Source of the DNA: Bailinhaonella thermotolerans | GTDB lineage: Bacteria; Actinomycetota; Actinomycetes; Streptosporangiales; Streptosporangiaceae | Direction of reading: 5' to 3' | Length of the DNA stretch: 64,000 nt | Assembly: GCF_003594875.1 (NCBI RefSeq) | Contig: NZ_QZEY01000013.1 | Location: 175,747 to 239,746, forward strand | In this document: positions 37,525-47,248 of the stretch, piece after piece | How positions within the stretch are numbered: the first letter of the stretch is position 1 | Layout: each line of letters begins with the position of its first letter | Position numbers and translations under genes: made by a program | Notes under the pieces: generated by a model | The model's database searches: none | What the model saw: the letters and a program-made list of their open reading frames with translations, nothing else | What the model was told of the DNA's origin: nothing

Positions 37525-38088
37525 ATGGCCAAGGGACCTCGGGCGGAGAAGGCGATCTTCGACGCGACGCTGCGGTTGCTCACCGAGCGCGGGTACGACG
37601 GGCTGACCGTCGAGGGCGTCGCCGACCTGGCGGGCGTGAACAAGACCACGCTGTACCGGTGGTGGCCGTCGAAGCCCGCCCTGGTGCGCGCCGCGTTGCT
37701 GCGGGCCGACGTCCTCACCGTGGAGATCCCCGACACCGGCAGCCTGCGCGGCGACCTGATCGCGCTGGTCGAGGGCATGATCGGGCTGCTGGGCGGGCAG
37801 GGAGCGGGCGGGGTCGCCGCCGCGGTGCTCGCCAGCGCCGGACGCGACGAGACTCTGGCCGCCCTGTCCCGCGACTTCTTCGCCGACCGCCTGGAACGCG
37901 AACGCCCCATCTTCGACCGGGCCGTCGAGCGCGGCGAGCTGTCCGACGCCACGGGCGTCATGACGCTGATGGACCTGCTGGCCGGCGCGGTGTGGCTCCG
38001 CCTCGTCCTGCGCGGCCTGCCCGCCCCGCCCCGCTTCGCCGAGGAGCTGGTGGACACCGTCCTGCCCGGCCACGCCGTACGCCACTGA
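37525..38088 (+). CDS. TetR-family regulator of the HXXEE/cupin unit
   Basis: A 187-aa TetR regulator: AIFDATLRLLTERGYDGLTV, then VEGVADLAGVNKTTLYRWW, the recognition helix, and a C-terminal TetR_C-type ligand domain with LMDLLAGAVWLRLVLRGLP. ATG 37525 directly follows the operator-like sequence; TTG 37516 is in frame but lies inside it. The three near-identical 18-bp sites at 36889, 36938 and 37506 define a compact regulon of this gene, the cupin and the membrane protein. The ligand is unknown. Confidence 0.88.
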   Translation: MAKGPRAEKAIFDATLRLLTERGYDGLTVEGVADLAGVNKTTLYRWWPSKPALVRAALLRADVLTVEIPDTGSLRGDLIALVEGMIGLLGGQGAGGVAAAVLASAGRDETLAALSRDFFADRLERERPIFDRAVERGELSDATGVMTLMDLLAGAVWLRLVLRGLPAPPRFAEELVDTVLPGHAVRH

Positions 38089-38237
38089 CCCACGACACCC
38101 CACTGACCCACCGGCGCCACTGGCCCACCGCGCGACACCGGCCCACCGCGCGGAACCGGCCCAGGGCGCGACGCTGACCCACGACGGGCCGCCGGCCGGC
38201 CGCGTTCGGCGGCGGGCGAGCGGGAGCGTCAGGAGCG
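38089..38237. repeat. Degenerate short repeats between convergent genes
   Basis: Variants of ctgacccaccg / ctggcccaccgcgcg recur about every 15-20 bases after the TetR stop up to the kinase stop. No stem-loop of note was found. Confidence 0.45.
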
Positions 38238-40013
38238 TCAGTTGCCCACCGGGGTGCACCCCTTGGAGCGGTCGACGATGATCTGCACGACGGAGCCGAC
38301 CTGGGCCCGCTCCCCCGCGCCCGGCGTCTGTTCGAGCACCGCGCACCCGCGGTCCTCGCCGCCCCCGCTGATCTGCACGTTCACCCGGAAGCCCGCGTCG
38401 GAGAGCCGGGCCCTGGCGATGGACTCGGTGAGCCCGACCACGTTCGGCACCTCCTTCTCCGGCTTGGGAGTGGGGGTCGGCGACGGCGTCGGCGTGGGCT
38501 TGGGAGTCGGGCCCGCCGTCTTGGTCGGTGACGGCGCGGCGGTCCTGACGTCGGTCGGGGTCGGCGTCGGCTTCGGAGTCGCCCGCAGTCGGGTGGGGGT
38601 GGGCTTCGGCCGCGGCGGGGACGTGCGCGGGGTCGGCCGCAGCTCGCTGGGAGAGCCGTTGCCGGCCGGGTCGGCGGTCTCGATCGGGCCGTTCACCGGA
38701 GGCGCCGTGGGCTGCGCCGCGCCGGCGTTCAGGAGGTTCGCCCCCCAGGCCCCGCCGACGACGACCAGGACGAGGAAGCCCACCACCAGCGCCGCCACCA
38801 GCGGGCGCCCCGCCATGTCGTTCCGGCGGCGCGGCGGCCGCTCCCGCCCCCTGCGCGTCTGCGTCGGCGCCTCGCCGCCGTGCGCCCCAGGGACGTGCGC
38901 CGTCGTGTCGCCCGCCCCGTCGTACGGCGGCCGGCCGTACGGCCCCGGCTGCCCGGGCTGCCCATACTGTCCAGGCTGACCGTGCTGGCCCGGCTGCCCG
39001 GGCCGGCCCGGCCCCGGCTGCGCGTGCCGTCCGGTCTGCCCGGCCGCGTCCTGGGGCCGTACGGCGTGAGGCTGCTGGTCGAGGCGCGCGCCGGTGACGG
39101 GCGGCGGGGCGTGGACGGGCTGGGCCGAGCCCAGGCCCGCGAGCGCGGCCACGGCGGACGCGCCGGTCGCGGCGGCGTGCGGGGCCTCGCCGAGGGCCTC
39201 ACCGGCGGCCGCGGCCATCTCCGCCGCGCTGCTCCACCGGTCGGCCGGGTTCTTCGCCAGCGCGCGCTCGACGACGAGGCGGGCGGCGGGCGGGATCTCG
39301 GCCGGCAGCGGCGGCGGAGCCTCGCGGATGTGCTTGAGCGCGATGGTGACCGGGGTGTCCCCGTCGAACGGCCGCTGTCCCGCGAGGCATTCGTAGGCCA
39401 CGACGCCCAGCGCGTAGACGTCGGCGGCGGCCGTGACCTCCGCGCCCTCGGCCTGCTCCGGCGCGCAGTAGGCGGCGGTGCCCAGCACCATGCCCACGTC
39501 GGTCAGCCGGGCCCCGGCCGCCGAGCGGGCGATGCCGAAATCGGTGAGCACCAGTGTGCCGTCCTCGCGGACGAGCAGGTTGCCGGGCTTGACGTCCCGG
39601 TGCACGATCCCGGTCTGATGGGCGGCGTGCAGCGCCGAGGCGGCCTGCGCGATCAGCTCCATCGCCGGGACGACCGGAAGCCGCCCGAAACGCGAGAGGA
39701 GCCGGTCCAGCGGCTCGCCCTCGACGTACTCCATCACCAGGTAGACGGTGCTTCCCCCGCCGTCCAGCCCGCTCTGGCCGTAGTCGTAGACGTCGACGAC
39801 GCCCCGGTGCTTGATGGTCGCCATGGCCCGCGCCTCGTTGTGGAAACGCGTGACGAACCCCGGGTCGTCAGTCAGATTGGACAGCAGCAGCTTGACGGCC
39901 ACCACCCGCCCGAGAACGGTGTCCTCCCCGCGCCAGACCTCCCCCATGCCTCCGGCGCCGATGCGGGAGTCCAGGCGGTAGCGACCGCCCAGCGTGGTTC
40001 CCTGCCCGACCAT
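38238..40013 (-). CDS. Transmembrane Ser/Thr protein kinase with one PASTA domain
   Basis: A 591-aa Hanks-type kinase. The kinase domain covers about 12-270 (IGAGGMGEVW; VVAVKLL; IVHRDVKPGNLL; VLTDFGIARS; APEQAEG). A collagen-like Gly-Pro-Gln linker follows, then one membrane helix at about 408-430 (ALVVGFLVLVVVGGAWGA), a Pro/Thr wall-spanning stalk and a single C-terminal PASTA domain (VPNVVGLTESIARARLSDAG). PASTA domains sense peptidoglycan fragments or lipid II. It is not in the usual pbpA-rodA-pknB cluster, so it is an accessory paralogue. Confidence 0.92.
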   Translation of the reverse strand: MVGQGTTLGGRYRLDSRIGAGGMGEVWRGEDTVLGRVVAVKLLLSNLTDDPGFVTRFHNEARAMATIKHRGVVDVYDYGQSGLDGGGSTVYLVMEYVEGEPLDRLLSRFGRLPVVPAMELIAQAASALHAAHQTGIVHRDVKPGNLLVREDGTLVLTDFGIARSAAGARLTDVGMVLGTAAYCAPEQAEGAEVTAAADVYALGVVAYECLAGQRPFDGDTPVTIALKHIREAPPPLPAEIPPAARLVVERALAKNPADRWSSAAEMAAAAGEALGEAPHAAATGASAVAALAGLGSAQPVHAPPPVTGARLDQQPHAVRPQDAAGQTGRHAQPGPGRPGQPGQHGQPGQYGQPGQPGPYGRPPYDGAGDTTAHVPGAHGGEAPTQTRRGRERPPRRRNDMAGRPLVAALVVGFLVLVVVGGAWGANLLNAGAAQPTAPPVNGPIETADPAGNGSPSELRPTPRTSPPRPKPTPTRLRATPKPTPTPTDVRTAAPSPTKTAGPTPKPTPTPSPTPTPKPEKEVPNVVGLTESIARARLSDAGFRVNVQISGGGEDRGCAVLEQTPGAGERAQVGSVVQIIVDRSKGCTPVGN

Positions 40014-40226
40014 GCTCCCCCGTCGCCCCTCGCTGCTCGTCCGTCCCTACATCGTCAAGAGATCGCTCCCGGCGCCCCATCCGCGAACCGGCGGATTGGC
40101 ACGCGCAGTATCCCGGCTCCCTTCAGTAACTGTCCAGCAAATCAGCGGCGGATCGCAGCCCGATTACATGGGAATCACAAGACACCAGGTTTCCCAGGAG
40201 TATTCACAGGTCGCCGAAGACGCCGG

Positions 40227-40409
40227 TCAGGAGGTGCGAATGCCGTGTTCGGCGCAACCGGCCGTCCACCCTCGGGGCGTGACCTGCACGATCATGCGCC
40301 GGCGGCACAGAGGGCAGTACCGGGGCGGCTCCATCGCGCGAGCCACCCCGCACGCGACGTGATCGCCCTCGCCCATCGCCCGCCCGCAATGATCACAGTA
40401 CGCGTTCAC
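40227..40409 (-). CDS. bsaP: Biotin synthase auxiliary protein
   Basis: A 60-aa Cys-rich protein with Cys at 5, 8, 20, 32, 35 and 52. The block PPRYCPLCRRRMIVQVTPRG followed by W, and a C-terminal CAEHG, match BsaP, the small iron-sulfur partner that actinobacterial BioB needs for turnover (identified from memory; mycobacterial homologue Rv1590). It lies 16 kb from bioB rather than beside or fused to it, near two biotin-dependent carboxylase genes. The gene is easily missed because of its size. Confidence 0.75.
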   Translation of the reverse strand: MNAYCDHCGRAMGEGDHVACGVARAMEPPRYCPLCRRRMIVQVTPRGWTAGCAEHGIRTS

Positions 40410-40450
40410 GCTGACAGGGTACGGCGGTGCGCCCCCACTAGGCTGCCCCC

Positions 40451-40834
40451 ATGACGATTGCTCCGGGTCTGCGGGCGGAGGTCCGCCTGGTGGTGACTGG
40501 TGACGACACGGCCGAGAGCGTGGGCAGCGGCGACGTGCCCGTGCTGGGCACCCCCCGGCTGCTCGCGCTGGCCGAGCGCGCCACGGTCGAGGCGGTGGCC
40601 GCGAGCCTGGAACCGGGCGCGACGTCGGTCGGCACCCGGGTCGAGCTGGACCACCTGGCCGCGACCCCGGTGGGCCGCGAGATCGTCGTCACCGCCGAAC
40701 TCGTCGAGGCCGACGGCCGCCGCCTGGCGTTCGCCGTCACCGCCCGCGACGGCGACACGCTCGCGGCCACCGGCCGGGTCGAGCGCGCCGTCGTGGACCG
40801 CGAGCGCTTTCTCGCCCGCGTCACCCGCGCCTGA
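40451..40834 (+). CDS. FlK-like hotdog thioesterase
   Basis: A 127-aa hotdog protein related to fluoroacetyl-CoA thioesterase FlK. The expected catalytic residues fall in GTPRLLALAERATVEAVAAS (Thr and Glu) and GTRVELDHLAATPVG (His). FlK-like proteins in organisms without fluoroacetate probably clear other short acyl-CoAs. ATG 40451. Three GCCGTACGGC elements follow its stop. Confidence 0.8.
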   Translation: MTIAPGLRAEVRLVVTGDDTAESVGSGDVPVLGTPRLLALAERATVEAVAASLEPGATSVGTRVELDHLAATPVGREIVVTAELVEADGRRLAFAVTARDGDTLAATGRVERAVVDRERFLARVTRA

Positions 40835-40894
40835 GCCGTACGGCCCGAGCCCGCCCCGCCGTACGGCCAGGGGCCCACGGGCCGGCCGTACGGC
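40835..40894. repeat. Cluster of three GCCGTACGGC palindromes
   Basis: Exact copies at 40835-40844, 40858-40867 and 40885-40894 lie between the convergent thioesterase and biotin-carrier genes. Spacing is 23 and 27 bases. Confidence 0.85.
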
Positions 40895-40940
40895 ACGGCG
40901 GCGCGGCGCGGGACCGCTCGACGACCGCGGACTACGCGGA

Positions 40941-41153
40941 CTACTCGATGACCGCGATGAGGTCGCCGTCCTGGACCACGTCGCCCTCGGCCACCTTGAG
41001 CTGGGTCACCGTGCCCGACTCCTCGGCCACGACGGGGATCTCCATCTTCATCGACTCCAGGATCACCAGAGTGTCCCCGTCCTCGACGGAATCGCCCTCG
41101 GCCACCACGACCTTCCAGACGTTGGCCACCATCTCCGCTCGGACTTCCGCCAC
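40941..41153 (-). CDS. Biotin/lipoyl carrier protein (TB7.3-like)
   Basis: A 70-aa single biotinyl domain with the biotin-accepting Lys36 in ILESMKMEIPV. It matches the small biotinylated protein TB7.3 (Rv3221c) of M. tuberculosis in size. It probably serves as mobile carrier for the biotin carboxylase encoded 41 bases upstream. The carboxyltransferase partner is not in the window. Confidence 0.92.
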   Translation of the reverse strand: MAEVRAEMVANVWKVVVAEGDSVEDGDTLVILESMKMEIPVVAEESGTVTQLKVAEGDVVQDGDLIAVIE

Positions 41154-41194
41154 CTTGAGCTCCAGTTCTCAGTGATTGATTTACCAGTGTCCCG

Positions 41195-42529
<1,335 letters not shown>

Positions 42530-42550
42530 CTGGGGGTCTCCCTTCGTCAC

Positions 42551-42798
42551 AGGGCCACATTAGTGCCGTGATCTATGGGCGTCCCCATCCCGTTCCGCAC
42601 GGACCGGGGCCCGGAGTTCTGTAGGTTTCCCACAGAAGCCCTCCCGCGGCAAGCGCCCGCGGCGGATCTCCACGGGAAGATCCCCGGTCAGGCTCCCCCG
42701 GCCTCCCCTCGGCCGTCAACCTCGGCCGTCCCCCTCGGCCGTCCCTCTCGGCCTTCCCTCTCGGTCTGGGGTACCGACGCGTTCCCCGGGCCGGAGCG
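42551..42798. other. Intergenic region with ctcggccgtcc repeats
   Basis: Around 42712-42770 a unit of about 12 bases (cctcggccgtcc) recurs four to five times with changes. The rest is unremarkable. The carboxylase promoter must lie at the left end. No gene was accepted. Confidence 0.45.
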
Positions 42799-44076
42799 TC
42801 AGAGGCCGTGCAGCGGGGTCAGCCGCTCGATCACCCGCGAGGCCGCCTCCACCACCGCGGGGTCGTACTCGCTGCCGCCGTCCAGCCGCATGCGCTCCAG
42901 CGCGGCGGCGGCCCGGTCGCGGTCGGCGGAGCCCCCGAGCAGGTCGTCGTAGGCGTTGGCGACCTTGATGATGCGGCTGGCCAGCGGGGGCGGGGTGCCG
43001 CCGTCCAGCCCCCGGTAGGGGTCGCACTGGCAGCGGACGATCTCGGCCACCCGGTCCAGCACCCCGGTCTGCCGGATCACCGCCGCGCCGAGCTCGGCGA
43101 TGCGGCGGGCCTGGGCCGGCTCGGTGAGCACGGTCGCGCCGCCGGGGATCGGGTCGCGCAGGGAGAGCTGCCCGATGTCGTGCATGAGCGCGGCGTACTC
43201 CAGCTCCAGCAGCTCCGGCTCCGACAGGCCCAGCTCGCGCCCCACCGCCACCGCCAGCCGGCTGACCCGGCGCGAGTGCCCCGGCTCGACGTATCCCCCG
43301 ACCTCGGTGACCCGCGACAGCGCGCGCACGGTCTGCAGGTAGGTGGCCCGGATCCCGGCGTACTTGCGGAACGCGATCTGCGTCACCAGCAGCGGCGCCG
43401 CGAAGACCAGCAGCGCGGCCATGCCCATGCTGTGCGCGGCCAGCGCCAGCAGGATCCCCGACGCGCCGACGGCCGCCCCCAGCGGGGCCGCGATGCGCAG
43501 CTCGTCGCGCACCGCCACGCCGAACGCCGTGCGCACCTGCTCGGCGCGCAGCATGGCGGCGATCACCGCGTCGGCGAGCACGGCCAGCACGACGAGCACG
43601 GTCATCACCGCGAGCGTCGTCCACTTGTACTCTTTCCCGAGCACGTCGGGGACGAGGAACCGGTAGACGAACGCGACGAGCGCGACCGCGAGGACGCGCC
43701 GCGCCATCGCGTCGAGCCGCGGGGCCCGCCCCACGGCCAGGTGCGGCAGCGCCCCGAGGATCATCCCGACCGCGGTCACCGCCACCACCTCCAGGGCGGT
43801 GTGCGTCGTCTCGGACCCGCCCACGCTGAACAGCAGGGTGTATCCGAGGGCTCCCGCCGTCGCGATAGGCGCGACCTCGCGGTTGCCCGGCATCGTGAGC
43901 CGCGCCAGCTCGCCCACCGCGATCAGCACCCCGAACCCCAGCGCCAGGTCCGAGTCCACGAGGCCGGTCGCGCCGGTCTTCGCGATCGCCGCCACCACCA
44001 GCAGCCCCGCCCCGCAGATCAGCAGCAACTGCCCCGAGTCCAGCGTCTGCCAGCCGTACCGGTGCTCGCCCGTCAC
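42799..44076 (-). CDS. Membrane HD-domain protein with degenerate GYP motif
   Basis: A 425-aa protein with about seven to eight membrane helices in the first 235 residues, then an HD domain (PGHSRRVSRLAVAVGREL; YAALMHDIGQLSL). Where HD-GYP phosphodiesterases have HHE and DGxGYP, this has CQCDPYRGLDGGTPPP, so the GYP signature is degraded; cyclic-di-GMP hydrolysis is doubtful, although the HD metal pair remains. GTG 44076 follows GGGGGGAGACG. It lies 127 bases downstream of an intact HD-GYP relative and is probably a diverged duplicate. Confidence 0.82.
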   Translation of the reverse strand: MTGEHRYGWQTLDSGQLLLICGAGLLVVAAIAKTGATGLVDSDLALGFGVLIAVGELARLTMPGNREVAPIATAGALGYTLLFSVGGSETTHTALEVVAVTAVGMILGALPHLAVGRAPRLDAMARRVLAVALVAFVYRFLVPDVLGKEYKWTTLAVMTVLVVLAVLADAVIAAMLRAEQVRTAFGVAVRDELRIAAPLGAAVGASGILLALAAHSMGMAALLVFAAPLLVTQIAFRKYAGIRATYLQTVRALSRVTEVGGYVEPGHSRRVSRLAVAVGRELGLSEPELLELEYAALMHDIGQLSLRDPIPGGATVLTEPAQARRIAELGAAVIRQTGVLDRVAEIVRCQCDPYRGLDGGTPPPLASRIIKVANAYDDLLGGSADRDRAAAALERMRLDGGSEYDPAVVEAASRVIERLTPLHGL

Positions 44077-44118
44077 CGTCTCCCCCCGTTCGTGGCGCGG
44101 CCCCGCCGCCCCCCGCCC

Positions 44119-44158
44119 GCCGTACGGCACGAGCGGGCCGGGCGCGACGCCGTACGGC
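44119..44158. repeat. Two GCCGTACGGC palindromes between HD-domain genes
   Basis: Exact copies at 44119-44128 and 44149-44158 occupy the 127-base gap between the two HD-domain genes. Confidence 0.8.
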
Positions 44159-44203
44159 ACGAGCGGGCGCGGCGCGGCGGTGTGCGGAGGGAGGGAGGCG
44201 TGA

Positions 44204-45595
44204 TCATCGTTCGGACACCACCTGGATGGGGACGGTGGGATCGTCGTGGTCCTTGGCGGCGGCCTCGGCGGCCACGCCGTCGGGCGGGAGCGCGGAGCGG
44301 GTCGGCCGCCAGCCCTCGCGCTCGACCGCCTTGATGAACGCGTTGACCATGACCGGGTCGAACTGGGTGCCCGCGCCCTTGCGCAGCTCGTCCAGCGCGA
44401 CCTCGACCGGGCGCGCGCCCCGGTAGGACCGGTCGGAGGTCATCGAGTCGAACGCGTCGGCCACCGCGATCACCCGGGCGAACTCCGGGATCTCCGGCCC
44501 GGCCAGGCCCATCGGGTAGCCGCGGCCGTCCATGCGCTCGTGGTGGTGCATGATCCCGGCGTACGCCTCGTCGAGGAAGTCGATGCCGCGCACGATCTCC
44601 AGCCCGCGCATCGGGTGGAGCTGGATCGCGGCGTACTCCTCCTCGGTGAGCGCGCCGTCCTTCTGGAGCACCTTCGTGGGGACGCCGAGCTTGCCCACGT
44701 CGTGCAGCATCCCGGCGTAGCGGATCGCGCCGACGCGCTCGGTGCCCATGCCGATCTCCTCGGCGATCATCACCGAGGCCTTGGAGACGCGCTCGCTGTG
44801 CCCGCGCGTGTAGTAGTCCTTGGTCTCCACCGCCTGGCAGAGCGCGGCGATGGTGGCGTCGTAGGCGCGCTGCTGGGCGAGGTACTGCCCGAAGGCCCAG
44901 CGCGCGATGAACAGCGGCAGCAGCACCAGCACCGCGGCGATCGACTTCACCGAGGACCAGAGCCCGGCGATGAGCAGGCCGAACGTGGCGTAGCCCATGT
45001 AGGAGAGGAAGAGCTGGCCCATGCTGCGCCAGCGGATTTGGCCCGCGCCCACGTTGCCGGCGAGCCGCAGCAGGAGCCCCATCATGGCGAAGTTGAGCAG
45101 GGCGTAGGTGACGGCCGCCGCGGCGAACGGGGCGATCAGCGGGATGAACGCCTCGACGTCCCTGGGCACGCCCGTGCTGCCGCCGAACTCGGTGAACGCG
45201 ACGCCCGCGGCGTACCCGCACAGCGCGAACTGGGCGCCGTTGTAGAGCCGTTTGACCAGCGGCAGGCCCGGCCGCACGGACAGGACCGCCACGGAGCCGA
45301 CGATCGCGGCGGCCGTCGGGCCGAGCAGCACGACCGAGGCGAGCACGGCCGAGAAGCTGACGGACATCGCGGCCTCGCGGATGTTCAGCAGCGTGGGCAC
45401 GGACTCGCACACGAGGAAGAGCAGCGCGAGCACCATCAGCGGGCGCCAGTCGAGCGTGCCGGGGCGTCCCTGCACGATCACGGCGGCCGCCCCGGCCGTG
45501 AGCACGACGAGGTAGAGCCGGGCGGGCCACGGTAGTCCACGCAAAGCAGACCCCTTTGTTGCGATCCTCGGCCACCCCTGGCGGGCGACCGCCAC
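44204..45595 (-). CDS. Membrane HD-GYP domain protein
   Basis: A 463-aa protein with about seven to eight membrane helices (residues 22-245) and a C-terminal HD-GYP domain: GHSERVSKASVMIAEEIGMG, AGMLHDVGKLGVP and HHHERMDGRGYPMGL. The motif set is complete, so it may hydrolyse cyclic-di-GMP or a related dinucleotide. The start is GTG 45595 or TTG 45544; the latter has AAAGGGG about eight bases upstream and would remove 17 residues. It is upstream of the degenerate paralogue in the same direction. Confidence 0.87.
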   Translation of the reverse strand: MAVARQGWPRIATKGSALRGLPWPARLYLVVLTAGAAAVIVQGRPGTLDWRPLMVLALLFLVCESVPTLLNIREAAMSVSFSAVLASVVLLGPTAAAIVGSVAVLSVRPGLPLVKRLYNGAQFALCGYAAGVAFTEFGGSTGVPRDVEAFIPLIAPFAAAAVTYALLNFAMMGLLLRLAGNVGAGQIRWRSMGQLFLSYMGYATFGLLIAGLWSSVKSIAAVLVLLPLFIARWAFGQYLAQQRAYDATIAALCQAVETKDYYTRGHSERVSKASVMIAEEIGMGTERVGAIRYAGMLHDVGKLGVPTKVLQKDGALTEEEYAAIQLHPMRGLEIVRGIDFLDEAYAGIMHHHERMDGRGYPMGLAGPEIPEFARVIAVADAFDSMTSDRSYRGARPVEVALDELRKGAGTQFDPVMVNAFIKAVEREGWRPTRSALPPDGVAAEAAAKDHDDPTVPIQVVSER

Positions 45596-45608
45596 CCCGA
45601 GGAGTCAC

Positions 45609-45688
45609 ATGCGCATGCTCAGAACTCGCTCAGATCCGTTCGGTCAGGCTCGGTCGAGCTCGGCCGGGCTCGTCTGGCTCGGTCCGGC
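45609..45688. repeat. gctcggtc short tandem repeats
   Basis: Between the HD-GYP gene and the small membrane protein gene a 6-10 base unit (cggtcaggctcggtcgagctcggccgg type) recurs with changes. Confidence 0.4.
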
Positions 45689-45793
45689 TCAGATCCAGGA
45701 AATCCCCTTCGGCCCGCTCTCGGCCACGAAAAGAATCACCATGGCGAACAGCATCATCGCCGCCGTCGCCCTGACGATCGCCGCCTTGGACAT
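45689..45793 (-). CDS. 34-aa single-pass membrane protein
   Basis: A very short gene: ATG 45793 with GGGGAGG seven bases upstream, stop at 45689. The peptide starts MSKAAIVRATAAMMLF, continues with hydrophobic AMVILFVA (one membrane helix, about 9-24) and ends in a polar tail SGPKGISWI. The ribosome binding site, GC-ending codons and clean amphipathic layout support a real gene. It lies on the same strand just upstream of the HD-GYP gene and may be a small membrane partner. I recognise no family. Confidence 0.6.
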   Translation of the reverse strand: MSKAAIVRATAAMMLFAMVILFVAESGPKGISWI

Positions 45794-45886
45794 GGCACTG
45801 CCTCCCCTAATCCGACCTCAGGCTACAACGGCCGAAGTCCCCGATGGGGGCGGTACGAAAATCGTAAGCAAAGCGTGAGGTTGTGA

Positions 45887-46837
45887 CTACATCTCGTGCG
45901 ACAGGGAGCGGGCCCGCGCCCACGCGACGGTCTTGGCCAGGCCGTCGGGAAGGGACGTCGCGGCGGTCCAGCCCAGCGCCTCACGCGCCGCGGCGGGGTC
46001 CACCGACATCGCCGGGAGGTCCCCCAGGCGGGGCGGGGCGAAGCCGGGGTCGTCGGCCACGCCCACCGCCTTGGCGACCAGGGTGTGCAGGTCGCGGTCG
46101 GTGGTCTCGGCGCCGGTGCCGATGTTGAGCCGGAGGCCGGAGGCGCCCTCGCCGGTCGCGCGGGCGAAGGCGTCCACCACGTCCTCGACGTAGACGTAGT
46201 CCCGAGTCTGGCCGCCGTCGCCGTAGACGACCGTGGGCGAGCCGTTGAGCAGCCCGTCGGTGAAGATCGCGACGACGCCGGCCTCGCCCTCGGGGCTCTG
46301 CCGGGGGCCGTAGACGTTGGCGAGCACCAGCGCGGTGTAGTCCAGCCCGTGCAGCGCGCGGTAGGTGGACAGGTAGACCTCGCCGGACAGCTTCGAGGCG
46401 GCGTACGGCGAGCGGGGGTCGGCGGGCGCGTCGGACGGGACCGGCAGCGCGGCCGGCCGGCCGTAGAGCGCGACGGAGGAGGCGAAGACGACCTTGCGCG
46501 CGCCGGCGAGGCGGGCGGCCTCCAGCACGCGCACGGTGCCCTCGACGTTGAGGCGGGCGTCGGCGACCGGGTCGGCGACGCTCTTGCGCACGCTGATCTG
46601 CGCGGCCAGGTGGCACACGACCTCGGGCCTGACGCGCCCGGCCAGCTCGGCCAGGCCGTCCTCGCGCACGTCCAACTCCTGGAAGTCGAACCGGGGCGAG
46701 GAGGAGGCGGCGCGGAGGTTCGCGGCGGAACCCGAGGACAGATCGTCGACGGCGACGACCTCATGGCCGTCGCCGAGCAACCGGTCGACGAGGTTGGAGC
46801 CGATGAACCCGGCGCCCCCCGTTACAAGCACGCGCAT
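45887..46837 (-). CDS. NAD-dependent sugar epimerase/dehydratase (UDP-glucose 4-epimerase-like)
   Basis: A 316-aa extended short-chain dehydrogenase. NAD motif GGAGFIGS at the N-terminus, catalytic triad SSVALYG with YAASK (Tyr and Lys), and NVYGPRQ plus GDGGQTRDYVYVEDVV for the sugar-nucleotide end. Likely a UDP-sugar 4-epimerase for cell-surface polysaccharide; exact sugar unknown. ATG 46837 begins the Rossmann fold; the frame goes on 30 bases without support. It appears monocistronic. Confidence 0.9.
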   Translation of the reverse strand: MRVLVTGGAGFIGSNLVDRLLGDGHEVVAVDDLSSGSAANLRAASSSPRFDFQELDVREDGLAELAGRVRPEVVCHLAAQISVRKSVADPVADARLNVEGTVRVLEAARLAGARKVVFASSVALYGRPAALPVPSDAPADPRSPYAASKLSGEVYLSTYRALHGLDYTALVLANVYGPRQSPEGEAGVVAIFTDGLLNGSPTVVYGDGGQTRDYVYVEDVVDAFARATGEGASGLRLNIGTGAETTDRDLHTLVAKAVGVADDPGFAPPRLGDLPAMSVDPAAAREALGWTAATSLPDGLAKTVAWARARSLSHEM

Positions 46838-46966
46838 GGCGCCGATCCTATGCCGCGGCGCCGACAATCCCGAAAGCGCTCTGTCAGACCGAGCGGGCGC
46901 CCGCGCCCAGACCGAGCGGTCGCCCGCGCCCGGCGTCAGGCCGAGCGGTCGCCCGCGCGCGGCGCG

Positions 46967-47248
46967 TCAGGCCGGGTTGTCGCTCTCGGCCAGCTCGCTC
47001 TGGACCTGCTGGATGCGGCGCATGACCTTGGCGCGCAGGTCGTCGGGCACCGGGTCGCACCCGCAGTGCTTGGCGACGAGCTGCTTGACGACCTTCTCCA
47101 GGCCGTACTCCTCCAGGCAGGGGCCGCACTCGTCCAGGTGCTCCTGGATCTCGTGGCAGCCGCCCTTGTCCAGCTCGCCGTCGAGGTAGGTGTAGACCCG
47201 GGCCAGCACTTCCGAACAATCGGTCTCGTGAGGGTTCCCGCAGCTCAT
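46967..47248 (-). CDS. rsrA: Zinc anti-sigma factor RsrA/RshA
   Basis: A 93-aa redox-sensing zinc anti-sigma factor. Ligands Cys11, His37, Cys41 and Cys44 (HLDECGPC) stand at the same numbers as in Streptomyces RsrA. Oxidation forms disulfides, releases zinc and frees SigR. ATG 47248 overlaps the sigR stop by four bases, coupling translation. Extra Cys at 3, 31, 62 and 64 are also present. Confidence 0.95.
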   Translation of the reverse strand: MSCGNPHETDCSEVLARVYTYLDGELDKGGCHEIQEHLDECGPCLEEYGLEKVVKQLVAKHCGCDPVPDDLRAKVMRRIQQVQSELAESDNPA

